From NCBI GenBank assembly GCA_002633025.1, contig NMRB01000787.1, positions 132,530 to 196,529 on the forward strand: a DNA stretch of 64,000 nt, given 5' to 3'. Of the stretch, positions 20,301 to 32,300 are shown piece by piece. The notes beneath the pieces were generated by a model. The model was given only the letters and a program-made list of their open reading frames with translations. It was not told the DNA's origin and searched no databases. This stretch comes from Notospermus geniculatus. Its lineage: Eukaryota; Nemertea; Pilidiophora; Heteronemertea; Lineidae. Position 1 is the first letter of the stretch; each line of letters starts with the position of its first letter. Both the position numbers and the translations under genes were made by a program.

Positions 20301-23300
20301 GTCAGTCTCATCGAAACATACGATAGTATCATCTCAGAAGCCTAGGTGTGGGACGCTTGATACAAAATCCACCTTCTCATAACGCTTGACAGTGTGTGTT
20401 TGATACTGCAGCACGACTTGCCACGATGTCCATCTTACCACCGACCTATTGGAATGAAATCTTGACATTGTCCTTTTCTATCCGATACAAGCTACATGAA
20501 CATGAATACTTACTCATCATTGGGCACTCCTTCTCGAAAGCAATACAGCAATTTTCTTTTAACATACTCCCCCATGTGAACGCCCTCCTCGGGTGTATAC
20601 GGCATTGTCCGGTTGTGTTAAAGAAGGTGGCACCTGAACACCACGGATTAACTTTGCACTGGTCCCTGCATTCCTGTGGGGTTTTAATTTCAGACGCTCC
20701 TTCGTACATGTTGCCAGCCATAATTCTGGTATCATTTCTTGTCTTCATTGTGCAGTTACGAATAGCCAATGGGACGTTTGGATCCACCTCGATTTTCGTG
20801 ACTGGAAGTGTTAAATATTCGATATAGAACCAAAGGTGAATACGACACGGGTGTTGCAAGGGCGGCGTCATGCACACCGCAACCAGGTGTGGACAATGGG
20901 CAGCTTTTCTGTGGAAAATTGATCAGGACCGAGATGTCGGTTTCATTTCAATAGTTTTAACCACAAATGACACCCATCGAGGTAGTGAGCTGGGATACCA
21001 ACAAACTCCTCCGCAGTGTCGTCGCATTTCGCATTTTATGATGCTCCAATTCTGCGCCCAGGTGTCTTAGTGCCGTACAAAATCGAGCATGCGATATTAT
21101 TTCCGATCACCATATCAAAAAGTACATTTAAAAACTATTGTAGGAAAATAAAAGGACATCCAGGCCCATATTTTCAAAGCTGTTTTAACGCTAAAATGCA
21201 TTTTAGTCCAGCACTTGCATGTTTGTAGTTTACACATGCAGACATGTGACAAGGGAATCCCCAAATTATGATAATGAGTCTCAACAAAATGGCGGTCGCT
21301 ACCGAAGTCACCTTTCAGCCTAGCGGTGACTGAGGGAACCAAAATGCTCCAAAACCATTGGAGCTACAATCTGTAGCAATATGTTGGGCACGAGTCAAAG
21401 TGATTTGCCCGCCGGGCAATATCTTTCGTGATCATGCAAATGAAGTACAAATTCGTATTTCCTCACGTTTGGGAAAACTTACTATTTACACCACAAAGAT
21501 CCACGTCTTTAATCCAGGTCGTGGCTCTTCCAGTTTCAGTGTACGTCTCCAACTGAAATCCCCGCCGTGGCATACTGTACATCTTGCAGAGATACGGGGA
21601 GTCGATGAAGGTCGCACCATCACACTTAACGTCCCTCTCACATGCACGGAGGCAGTCGTAAGACCTCCGTAAATAGGACGTTGATCTGTATTCTTGGACG
21701 TCAATAATTTGTTGGTCATCGAGTTGTTTCATAAGTCGGCAGGAAGTCACTGTAACATGATAACGAAAGTCAATTAATTTATTTGAATGCATGAGGTAAA
21801 ACACTCTGTCGCCGATTTCACAAAGTGACCAATCTGAATTTTTTTCACTTACCCACCGGTGTGAAAGAAATCCAAGTCCCCCCACGAACCAAAGTCCGGT
21901 CTTATGTTCAGCGTGGGATTAGAATATATGGCTAGAGAGGCCATGACCATTCGGATATACATGTAAGCTTACAATAGCGGGCTATTGTTTGGCGGACTTG
22001 CATTCCTAGGACGCTGATTGCTGTCACACCTGTTCTCGTATAGAACTCTTTTTACACTGCATCGAGAATCGCGGCGATGATTTTTTTTTCAAATTGAATA
22101 CAGAGAGGCTTTATCTGATTTCACAAAGGATCAATCGCTGATCACTTCCTTAACCTCTGATATCGACATCGATATCTGATATCGATGGGGATGATTTGGA
22201 TGGAGCCTATTTGAACACATTACGCTTCCAAATAAAGCAACACTTTGGCCCGTATGCACAGACGTTCCTCCACTCACACTTGAGTGTGAGGTCGACCTTT
22301 ACCTATTGTTTGCAGGGTAGAATACAAAAGATTAAGGTCGACCTCACACTCAAGTGTGAGTGGAGGAACGTCTGTGATATTTCCTCACGTTTGGGAAAAC
22401 TTACTATTTACGCCACAAAGATCCACGTCTTTAATCCAGGTCGTGGCTCTTCCAGTTTCAGTGTACGTCTCCAACTGAAATCCCCGTCGTGGCATACTGT
22501 ACATCTTGCAGAGATACGGGGAATCGATGAAGGTCACACCATCACACTTAATGTCCCTCTCACATTCACGGAGGCAGTCGTAAGACCTCCGTAAATAGGA
22601 CGTTGATCTGTATTCTTGGACGTCAATAATTTGTTGGTCATCGAGTTGTTTCATAAGTCGGCAGGAAGTCACTGTAACATGATAACGAAAGTCAATTAAT
22701 TTATTTGAATGCATGAGGTAAAACACTCTGTCGCCAATTTCACAAAGTGACCAATCTGATTTTTTTTTCACTCTACAGGTGTGAAAGAAATCCAAGTCCC
22801 CCACGAACCAAAGTCCGGTCTTATTGTTCAGCGTGGGATTAGAATATATGGCTAGAGAGACCATGACCATTCGGATATAACCTTACAAAAGCGGGCTATT
22901 GTTTGGCGGACTTGCATTCCTAGGACGTTGATTCCTGTCACACCTGTACTCGTATAGAACTCTTTTTACACTGCATTAACGTCGAGAATGGCGGCGATGA
23001 TTTTTTTTCAAATTGAATACAGAGACTCGGAGGCTTTATTTGATTTCACAAAGCGATCAATCGCTGATCACTTCCTTAACCTCTGATATCGACATCGATA
23101 TCTGATACCGATGGGGATGATTTGGATGGAGCCTATTTGAACACATTACGCTTCCAAATAAAGCAACACTTTGCCTTAAAGGACCACGGTATTGCCACTT
23201 TCTGTTGACAGCCGGCGCCAGTGGTACCATTCTCCAATACTGTAGTTAAGCCTGTCGCCCCAGTGTTGCAGAATGCACATGTATGATAAATACAATGCAA

Positions 23301-26300
23301 GTCTCGGTCACCCAGCCGCTGTTTCGAATCTGGGGATCGAACAAGTTTGTGTAGCAGTACTGCGGAACGAAACGGCTGGCTGCGCGAGACTAGTAGCATG
23401 CGGTAGTTTACCAAGTCGTCAATAGAGGTCTCCCCCTTAACGCGGGTAGGTGTGACCCAGGATTGGGAAGCAATACAGTAACTGTGGTCCTTTAAGCCAC
23501 ACAACAGAGGGTCTCAATATCCTCCCCATCAGCCTTGATTTCAGAAAGTGACCAGAGTGTGCCCTGACCCGAATGTCAGCCAGGGTATCAAACTTCATCC
23601 CTTTGGATCACCACTGTCATTCATTCTACACCTCTTTGCCCCATACGTACACCTTTATGAGCTTTGTATCCGTTTATTTGCCACTTCCACAGCTAATTGA
23701 AATTGTCGAAAATTTCGAGGCACGATTAACCCACCATAATACATGTAAGCTTAATGAAAAATTAGTTGATTTGGTCACTTATGTGAAATTATCTACGAAG
23801 AGGCCTACGAAAATAGTCTGACCCAACGGCCGCACGACCTTTTGATGAACTGCTTGACAATAATGTGCTTGAGGTCGGAACGGCTTCGATGTGTGCTGTC
23901 AGCGTGTTCCTTGAGTGCACGAAGTGTATCTTTTATTGCTGTCATCGGGCTTCTCAGCTCAGTACCGGTGTAATCAACGACCTGGGATCCCTGACTTTGG
24001 CTTGAAGATACATACCGTTGCCTGTCATGCCTGCACAGTTTTTCACCAGAGTTGTGTTCGAAGGCGAGGCCCCTTTCTCCTCGGTGGTGTAATACAAGTA
24101 GATTGATAACCAATTCTGTTTGCTGACGGAATAAGAAAGAGCAGCACAAACTGGGTCTCTGCGATGTGAAAGTATTCACATTACGATCCAGTACCTGTAC
24201 CTTTGAGAATTTCGGAGAATAAGTAAATTGCAAATAGAAGTTTCATTTAAACATGTTAAAGCTTTGTGGTAACCTACTTCATTTCTCGGTAGATGAACTT
24301 CCTCGACGGTTCGGCTTCCCCTTGATCCAAGGGGCAGAGAGTCGGTTCCTCTGGTTCTTCCGCTTCACCTGAAAATTATCACCGATAACGCGTCCCGAAT
24401 TTTCGCAAAACCCGACATGCAACTGCATTATTTCTTATCGATGTACATGTACGTACTTCGCTTGGCAAACAATCCAACCCAGGTGTTGTCATGTGTGGTA
24501 ATTTTCGGCGTTCAGTATTTCCGATTTGACGTGGCATAATAAATCATAAAATCACTGTTCGTATAATCGGCCAATTAAAACGAAAGTTTCAAATTGCCCT
24601 CTAGGCTAGTACACATATTTTCTATTCATTTTATCTTTCCTGTTGAACTCATTGAAATATGCACGTTCAACCTGTTCGTAACGCTATATTTGAAGCCGAT
24701 TTTGCAACATTATAATGACACTCGCCTTAAAATTCACAGAGTGACCAATGGGATTCTGAGACAATGAGTCATATGAATAAAGACAAGCAAATGCTTTTAC
24801 TTCAGATTTGTACAGCATCGCATAGTGCATTTGTATTGCAAAATTCAAGTAAAAGCATTTGCTAGTCCTTATTCATATGACCCAATGGCTGATATTTATC
24901 AATGCTAGCAAATGCTTTTACTTTAAATTTTGGAGTACATGTACATTTACATTGGACACTGCTGTGCGAATCTTAAGTGAAATCATTTGCTACCTTTTAT
25001 GAATACCAGCCATTGAGTTTGTAGGCTACGGACTCTAAATGTTTCTCAACGGACCATGGGTCATATGAATAAAGACTAGCAAATGCTTTTACTTCAATTT
25101 TGTACACCATTGCCTAGTGCTTTTGTATTGCAAAATTCAAGAAAAAGCATTCACTAGTCTTTATTCATCATACATGTATGACCCATTGTCAGAACGGGCA
25201 TGAAAATTATGACCTCCATCCCTTTCTCTCCGATATACGTGACGGTACTTACTAAGCATTGGGCACTCCTTCTCGAACGCAATACAACAATCTTCCTGTA
25301 ACGTTTCTTCCGATTTGAACATACTCCTCGGATGTATACTACATTCTTCTGTTCTGTTATTAAAGGTTGCACTTGCACACCACGGAGTCACCATGCACCT
25401 GTCTCTGCAGTCCTCTGGTGTGTTTATCTGAGAGGCATCTTCAAAGATGTTGATAGCTAAAATCCTGACGTCGTCCCTCGTCTTCATCGTGCAGTTGCTA
25501 AGGGCCGCTGGCACGTCTGGGATTCCACCACCTTCTGGCACGACCGGGATTTCACTTTCTCCTTCACTCTCACAAACCGGCCCTGAAGGGTTAAATATTT
25601 GATAAGCAACAAGAATTCGGGACTCTAGTCGTGCTGCAAGGGGTGACCGTTCTGTTTCAATCTTCAATGACGGAGGGAGTAGCACAGCCAAGGAAACCAA
25701 TGGCTTGAGATTAAAATGATGAGTAACGTCTAATGCCCATATAAATTCCTACTTTATGTCCATGTTAAACAAGTAATTTATTTCGACATAAATTCGACCA
25801 ATCATGAATAAGGACTTTTCGACGGAAGTGAGAAGGATTTTAGGACGGAAGTGATGGAATTGTGGACGGGAACACTCACTGTCCTTATCCGTGATTGGTC
25901 CATTTTATGTGGACACAAATTCCTGATTTAATATGGACATAAAATAGGAATTTATATGGACATTAAATAAGGAGGGCGATTTTCTATCCACATTTAAAAA
26001 CTTAGCTGCGATTGGTTGATTTAGTGTGGACATAAATTCGTGATTTAATATGGTCATAAAATCGGAATTAATGTGGACATTAAATATGAATTCTGTCCAC
26101 CCCGGCCCGCGATAAACATTGTACCGTTAAGTATGAAATACACAATCTGTTGTTGATTAACCTTTAGCAACAATGGCAAGGACAATCTGGTTGCTTTACG
26201 TATACGTATAGACTAAAACAAAGTAAAAAGTGAGTCTCCGTCAGTTTACCGCTAAGCAAGAGATTGTCATCGGCGCGGTCCTCGTCACAGAGTTCCGGGT

Positions 26301-29300
26301 CTCTGATCCAGGTCGTAGCTCGTCCCATTTCAGTGTTTTCTTCCCACTGGAATCCCCCGCGTGGCATACGATACATCTTGCACAAGAACGAGACGGAATA
26401 GGTGAATGTAATGGTGAAGGATGCACCATCGCACTGTGTGTCCCTCTCGCATGCATCCAGACAGTCGTGTGATATCCGTACATCTGATGTTGATCTATAG
26501 TGTTGGACATTCTTCACTTGTTGATTATCGAGCTGTTTCCATAGTCGGCAAGAAGATTCTGTAAACGAGCAAGAAAAATACTACGTTTCCAATTCAATGC
26601 CCAGCAGACTTATTTTCGGTTCATTGAAAACCCACTTATCTGGTATGGGGAACAAACCTCTTTTTACTTCTGTTGGACGATTTCACTTCATACCTTGAGA
26701 TCAACTAACAGTTCACTGAAAGCCTTCGCAGAGACAAGCTGCCTAATATACCGTAGAATCACCTTTCTCCGGTCATTGTCAGATATGCAAGGCCTCTAAT
26801 TATTCATTGTCTGTTCATGCCCATTTTCGTTAGCGGCCAATGACAGTTCGCCATGTAGTCCCAGGTGAAGTCATGCCACTGTGACGATGACTCCGCGGTG
26901 ACGAAGGCGTTTCCCATTGCTTTGAAGTTTATAATGAAGTGACCGGAGAAAGGTGATTCTACGGTATACGTACATGTAGATTTAGCAACATAGAGTTTCC
27001 GCAAAGCTCCCGCAACGCCAAACCCATTGTTCGATGCCACGAAGAGAGCATCGACCAAAAGGATAGACGTTCGCGTCTCGGCGTTTCGGGGCTTTGCGAA
27101 AACTATATTTAATCTCATCCTCAGAATGTCTGTCGTGCTAGGCATTTTGCCTAAGGATGCAATTACATGGAGCTTACACACCACGTACACGCTACACGGG
27201 CACGCCGGAATGGCTTCACAAAGGGCTCGCGACCGTGAAGCCGTTGTTAACTGGCGTGTCCGTTTGATTCCGCTTAAAGCCCTGTATCCACTATAACGGT
27301 TTCCGGTGCGGTTTGGGGTGCGGGAGCGATTTTCACAGGCATTCGGATAATTAACACGCCAAGTATTGTTAAACCATCGAAGGATTATCCAAAACCCTGT
27401 GAAAAAATCCCGGCGCGGTAAACCGCAGCGGTAACCCGGACTAGTGGATACAGGCCTTTATAGGCTGCAATCACATACAACTAAACGCTACACGTACACA
27501 CCTGTTAACAAAGCCTTCACAAAGGGTTCGCGACCGTGAAGCCCGTAGGGAGTTTTCGCAAAGCCCCCAAATAAAAGGCCAACGCGAACGCAAAACGCAT
27601 TGTTCGATGTCACGAAGAGAGCACCGAACAAAAGGAATAACGCTGGCGTTGGCGTTCCGGTGGCTTTGCAAAAGTTCTGTTTGGATAACAGGGCGTGTAC
27701 GTGTAGCGTTTATTTCTATGCGGTTGCACCCTTATGATTGATTGGATTGACACATACCGGTTCCTGTACAATTTTTGACAAAGGCATGAAAGGTTGTGTC
27801 TGAAGGCGGGGTTCCTTCCTCCGCGTCGGTGTTGAAATAAAAATAGATGTAAAACCATCCGTATTTGCTGACATAATAAGAGAGTCCAGCACAAAGTGGG
27901 TCTGTGCGGCAGGAGTACATGGCTTCGTGCGTGTTCAGTTGATAACTGGAAGTGGAAATAAACCGCAAACACGGCGTAACTTGTTGAAATTGTCATTTAA
28001 ATTGTTGAAATTTGTTGAAACTTGTTGAAATTGTTATTTAATACCTGTGCGGTTATGTAATACCTGTGCGTACTAAATCATGGTGTTCGTTGTAATTGCC
28101 AAATTCTTTTTGCCGAAAAATTTCTTATTTATAGCAGAAAAACCTGTAGGCCTAAAATGTATACTGTATCACGGCAAATATACTCTAGATTCGTTCTTCT
28201 AAGGTTACGTCAGATATTCATGCTGTATTTAGGCCTAGCCCTAAATATAGACCATACAATGAATTTATTGATTCTATTCAACATATCTGACCAATGAGTG
28301 AGTCTTGCGTTACAGGTCTTTATTTTGCCATGCATATTCAATAGGGTATGCGGTCATATGGGTGTTCAGTAAAGTAACCTAGAAGACCGAGTCTAGAGTA
28401 TATATCTTTGTTTTTTTTCAAGTCTTTGACTGGTTATACTGTAGTTAAGGCATTTTCTTTAGACCTACATGTAAGCCCGCAACAAATCACGCGGTTCTCA
28501 TTGCCAACAACGGCATATTGCAAGCAACGCGCTTTCTTGCAAAATGCAATAATGAGCCATTGAGAACCAAACAAGTTTTAGTGAAAGCCGTAGGTACATG
28601 TACGTACTTCATTTTTCTATAGATGTACTTCCTGGATGGTTCGACGCTCGCGCGATCCAAGGGGCATATAATCTGTTCCTCTGGTTCCTCATCGCGACCT
28701 GTGAACAATCATAAGATAATGTCAGTTTGTCGTGGTTTTCAAACAACCGGTCCTACATGTATGGTGGCCATAAAACCCCATCCCCCCGATATTTGAAACA
28801 CGACAGTTAATTCGTAATATTCCACTGATTAATCCATGCATCAAACCGTGACAATGATGCCCCGATGAGAACACTTTTCATGTGGTGCGGTCCCCCGTTA
28901 GACTTTACGCCCTTCGCCGTCAGTTCCATCGCAATATCAGCTGTCATTATGCCGTCACCTTGCCGTCTTCGGCGAGACAGCGTGATACTGGTGATACATC
29001 ACTACTTGCCACGAACACTGCTTTATCTCCGACGACCTATAAAAGGTCATTGGAATGACCATCCTTCCCTTTATTTTCAGTACTTACTCATCATTGGACA
29101 CTCCTTCTCGAAAGCAATACAGCAGTTTTCTTCCGACGTTCCCGCTTTTAACGCCTCCCGGGGATGTATACTGCATACTCCTGTTCTCTTATTAAAGGTT
29201 GCACTTGCACACCACGGAGTTTCCAGGCACGTGTCTCTGCACTCCACTGGTGTGTTTATCTGAGAAGCGTTTTCGTAGATGTTGCCAGCTAAAATCTTAG

Positions 29301-32300
29301 TATCATCCATCGTCTTCACCGTGCAGTTACGAAGGGGCAACGGGACGCCATTTTCACAAAGTGACCCTGAAGAGTTAATATTGAATTAGGGCCAAATATG
29401 AACTTGAACCCCCGCTCATGTTAGCTATACCCTTTCACACCGAACCTGCGTAGAGTTGCGTTGTGCGGCGTACCGAGTACGCTGAAATCGAGCTGCGTAG
29501 GCTGCTCGTGAAATAATATTGCCTTTCACACCGGGCCTACGTAGCGTTGCGATGCGGCGTACCGAATGCGCCGAGCTTACGCCGTTGACCCTACACCATC
29601 TCGCCTACCCCTTTGCGTCCCTCAGCGTATTACCACGTACAAGTAGGCCAGCGTAGAGCAGCGAAAGCTCGGCGTAGTCGGTACGCCGTGTTACAACTAA
29701 TAATGTCACAATCGACCAATAATGTCACAACCGATGATAACGTCAAAATTGCGACACTATGAACACCTCATCCAAACGATAACTTGCTAATAATGTCACA
29801 ATTTTTCTTACAGATAATGTCACAACATTTTAACCAATAATGTCACAACCCGAGTAACTAGCGCAGGGGATAATGTGATGGTGATTTTTTTGCCCCTCCC
29901 TCATGGAAGACAAAGAAGTCTGAGCAAAAAAATCCTGCTTTGACCATGAAAGACACCTTAATCATATCTTCACCCCGTAGGAGTTCCCGTGTCATCAGCC
30001 CCTATATCCTAAGCTGGAGGAAACAGTGTCCGAGGGGGGCCAAATGTACATGAGGGTTCATGCAGCCGCCCCTATGCGTAAACAGTAGTGCTGGCTGATG
30101 TCTCTATCTATATCTATATCATCTATATCATTACCGGCGTCGTAACCCTGTTGGATTTTTGCCGGAGGTATGGAGTCCACGACAGGCTACTGTCCACCTG
30201 TGTGGGGTCTTTTACTTGCCCTGGCATAGACACTCAGGTACAAGGGACCACGGCTTCTAGTCCCATCCGACGGACCCTGCATTAATGTTTCACAACTTTT
30301 TGTACATGCCTTCGCCCGGAGTCGAACCCGCGCCGACCCATTGTACAGTTGTGGTAGTCAAGCGCGCTAACCACTCGACCACCGGGCTTAGTCTCTGTAG
30401 ATTTTTTTCACGTACATGTAATTCATTAAAGAATCAAAATATGAATACATAAAAATACTTTCTCAAGCAATAAAGTATAAAAAGGGGAAAAAAGTTCCAG
30501 TTACTGGTTGGAATTCGGAGAAAGATAAATTACGATACATAGTCTGTAGTGTCATATCAAGGAAATGAAATGTAATTATTCCCGTCGTATAAAGAGTAAT
30601 GGGGAAATACACTGTAAATTACGACACATTACTGTACGGCAAATTACTACTACTTCAACTTGTTTTACACTTCAACTTCTTCTACCAAGTAATATGCACG
30701 GCGTTCGATTTGCATGTACAGCAATAGGCATATTAATCAACACAACACGTTATACAAGCCGTATCAAGAAACTAGGGGGTGATGGCACGAGAACTCCTAC
30801 AGGGTGAAGATATGATTAAGGTGTCTTTCATGGTCAAAGCAGGATTCTTTTGCTCAGACTTCTTTGTCTTCCATGAGGGAGGGGCGAAAAAAATCACCAG
30901 CACATTATCACGATATGATCTGCGTTAGTTACTGGGGTTGTGATATTGTTGGTCAAAATGTTGCGACATTACCGGCAAGGAAAAGTTGTGACATTATTAG
31001 CAAGTTGTGATATTATTGGTGGATGAGGTGTTCATAATGTCACAATTGTGACATTATCATCGGTTGTGACATTTTTGGTCGATTGTGACATCATTGGTTG
31101 TAATACGCTGCACGCACTACGCAACTCCACGTAGGCCCGGTGTGAAACTAGGGGCTTATCAGTCAGTGTTCTAAATTGGAGTCATGTGATTGCTGGTGGT
31201 GGTTCGGCCCGGTCTTGGCGCAATGTGCGACAACTCCCGCGTAATAACATCAATATAGTGTTGGACGATGTCTTGGATTTTCATGAGTAAAGGCCTGTAT
31301 CCACTAAGTCCGGGTTACCGCTGCGGTTTGCCGCGCCGGGATTTTTTCACAGGGTTTTGGATAATCCTTCGATGGTTTAACAATACATGGCGTGTTAATT
31401 ATCCCAATGCCTGTGAAAATCGCTCCCGCGCCGCAAACCGCACCGCAAACCGTTGTTAGTGGATACAGGGCTTAAAGCCTTGTTTCCACTAGACCGGTTT
31501 CCGCAGCGGTTTTGCGGCTCCGGTGCGGTTTTCACAGGCATTGGGACGATAAACGCGCCATGTATTGTTAAATCGTCGTAGGATTATCCAAAACCCTGTG
31601 AAATCGCAAAACGCAATGCGGGAAACCGGTATAATAGTGGAGGCCTTTAAATGCCTGTTTCCACTAGACCAGTTTCCGCAGCGGGTGTGCGGCGCCGGGG
31701 CGGTTTTCACAGGCATTGGGACAGTAAACGCGCCATGTATTGTTAAATCATCATAGGATTATCCAAAACCCTGTGAAATCGCAAAACACAATCTATGCGG
31801 GAAACCGGTCTCGTGGAAACAGGCCTTTATGTTCATACCGGTGCTTCACTGTCCGTTCATTTTCATGTTTTAGTGCGTTTTGGTAGTAAACCGTGATTAA
31901 AAATCATACATAAGCCATAAGCATAATAATCTAGGCCAGGATACTGTGGAATCTGACCCCGGATATCAGAGTTTAACATTTATAAACTCTCAATAATTTA
32001 ACAATTAACACACAGAGTATAACAATTAACATGATTATCTTATCTATTTACTAGGTCACGACTGGAAAGGGAAAATGTCGGAAACGTTCTACTTTACCAC
32101 AGGTGTAACATCTGTGAGTGTTTCTGTAGCTCAGTGTTTCCCAACAACAGACGCAGCCTAGAATGGTTATTGTTGGGTTAGTTGCCGCTTAATCCGTCAC
32201 GAGGTAAACAATAAGAAAAACACAGAAATACGGGGAACACTGATCGACGTTACACCGGAAAACAACGAAGTAGAGAACAGTGCAATGACACGAAAAGACT

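Noticed and set aside
22196-22594. 132-codon plus-strand ORF, and the similar 21,358-21,672 and 26,230-26,472 frames
   Set aside because: They are antisense shadows of the PAN A exons, which have phased splice sites and conserved cysteines on the minus strand.
23133-23504. 123-codon minus-strand ORF between PAN exons C2 and A2
   Set aside because: No PAN cysteine pattern, no consistent splice sites, and the gene is in phase without it.
30314-30388. tRNA gene on the minus strand (good A and B boxes, GCCCGG/CCGGGC pairing)
   Set aside because: The T stem does not pair properly, the unit is part of a 285-bp insertion with target duplication and repeat tail, and copy B lacks it. It is the head of a SINE.
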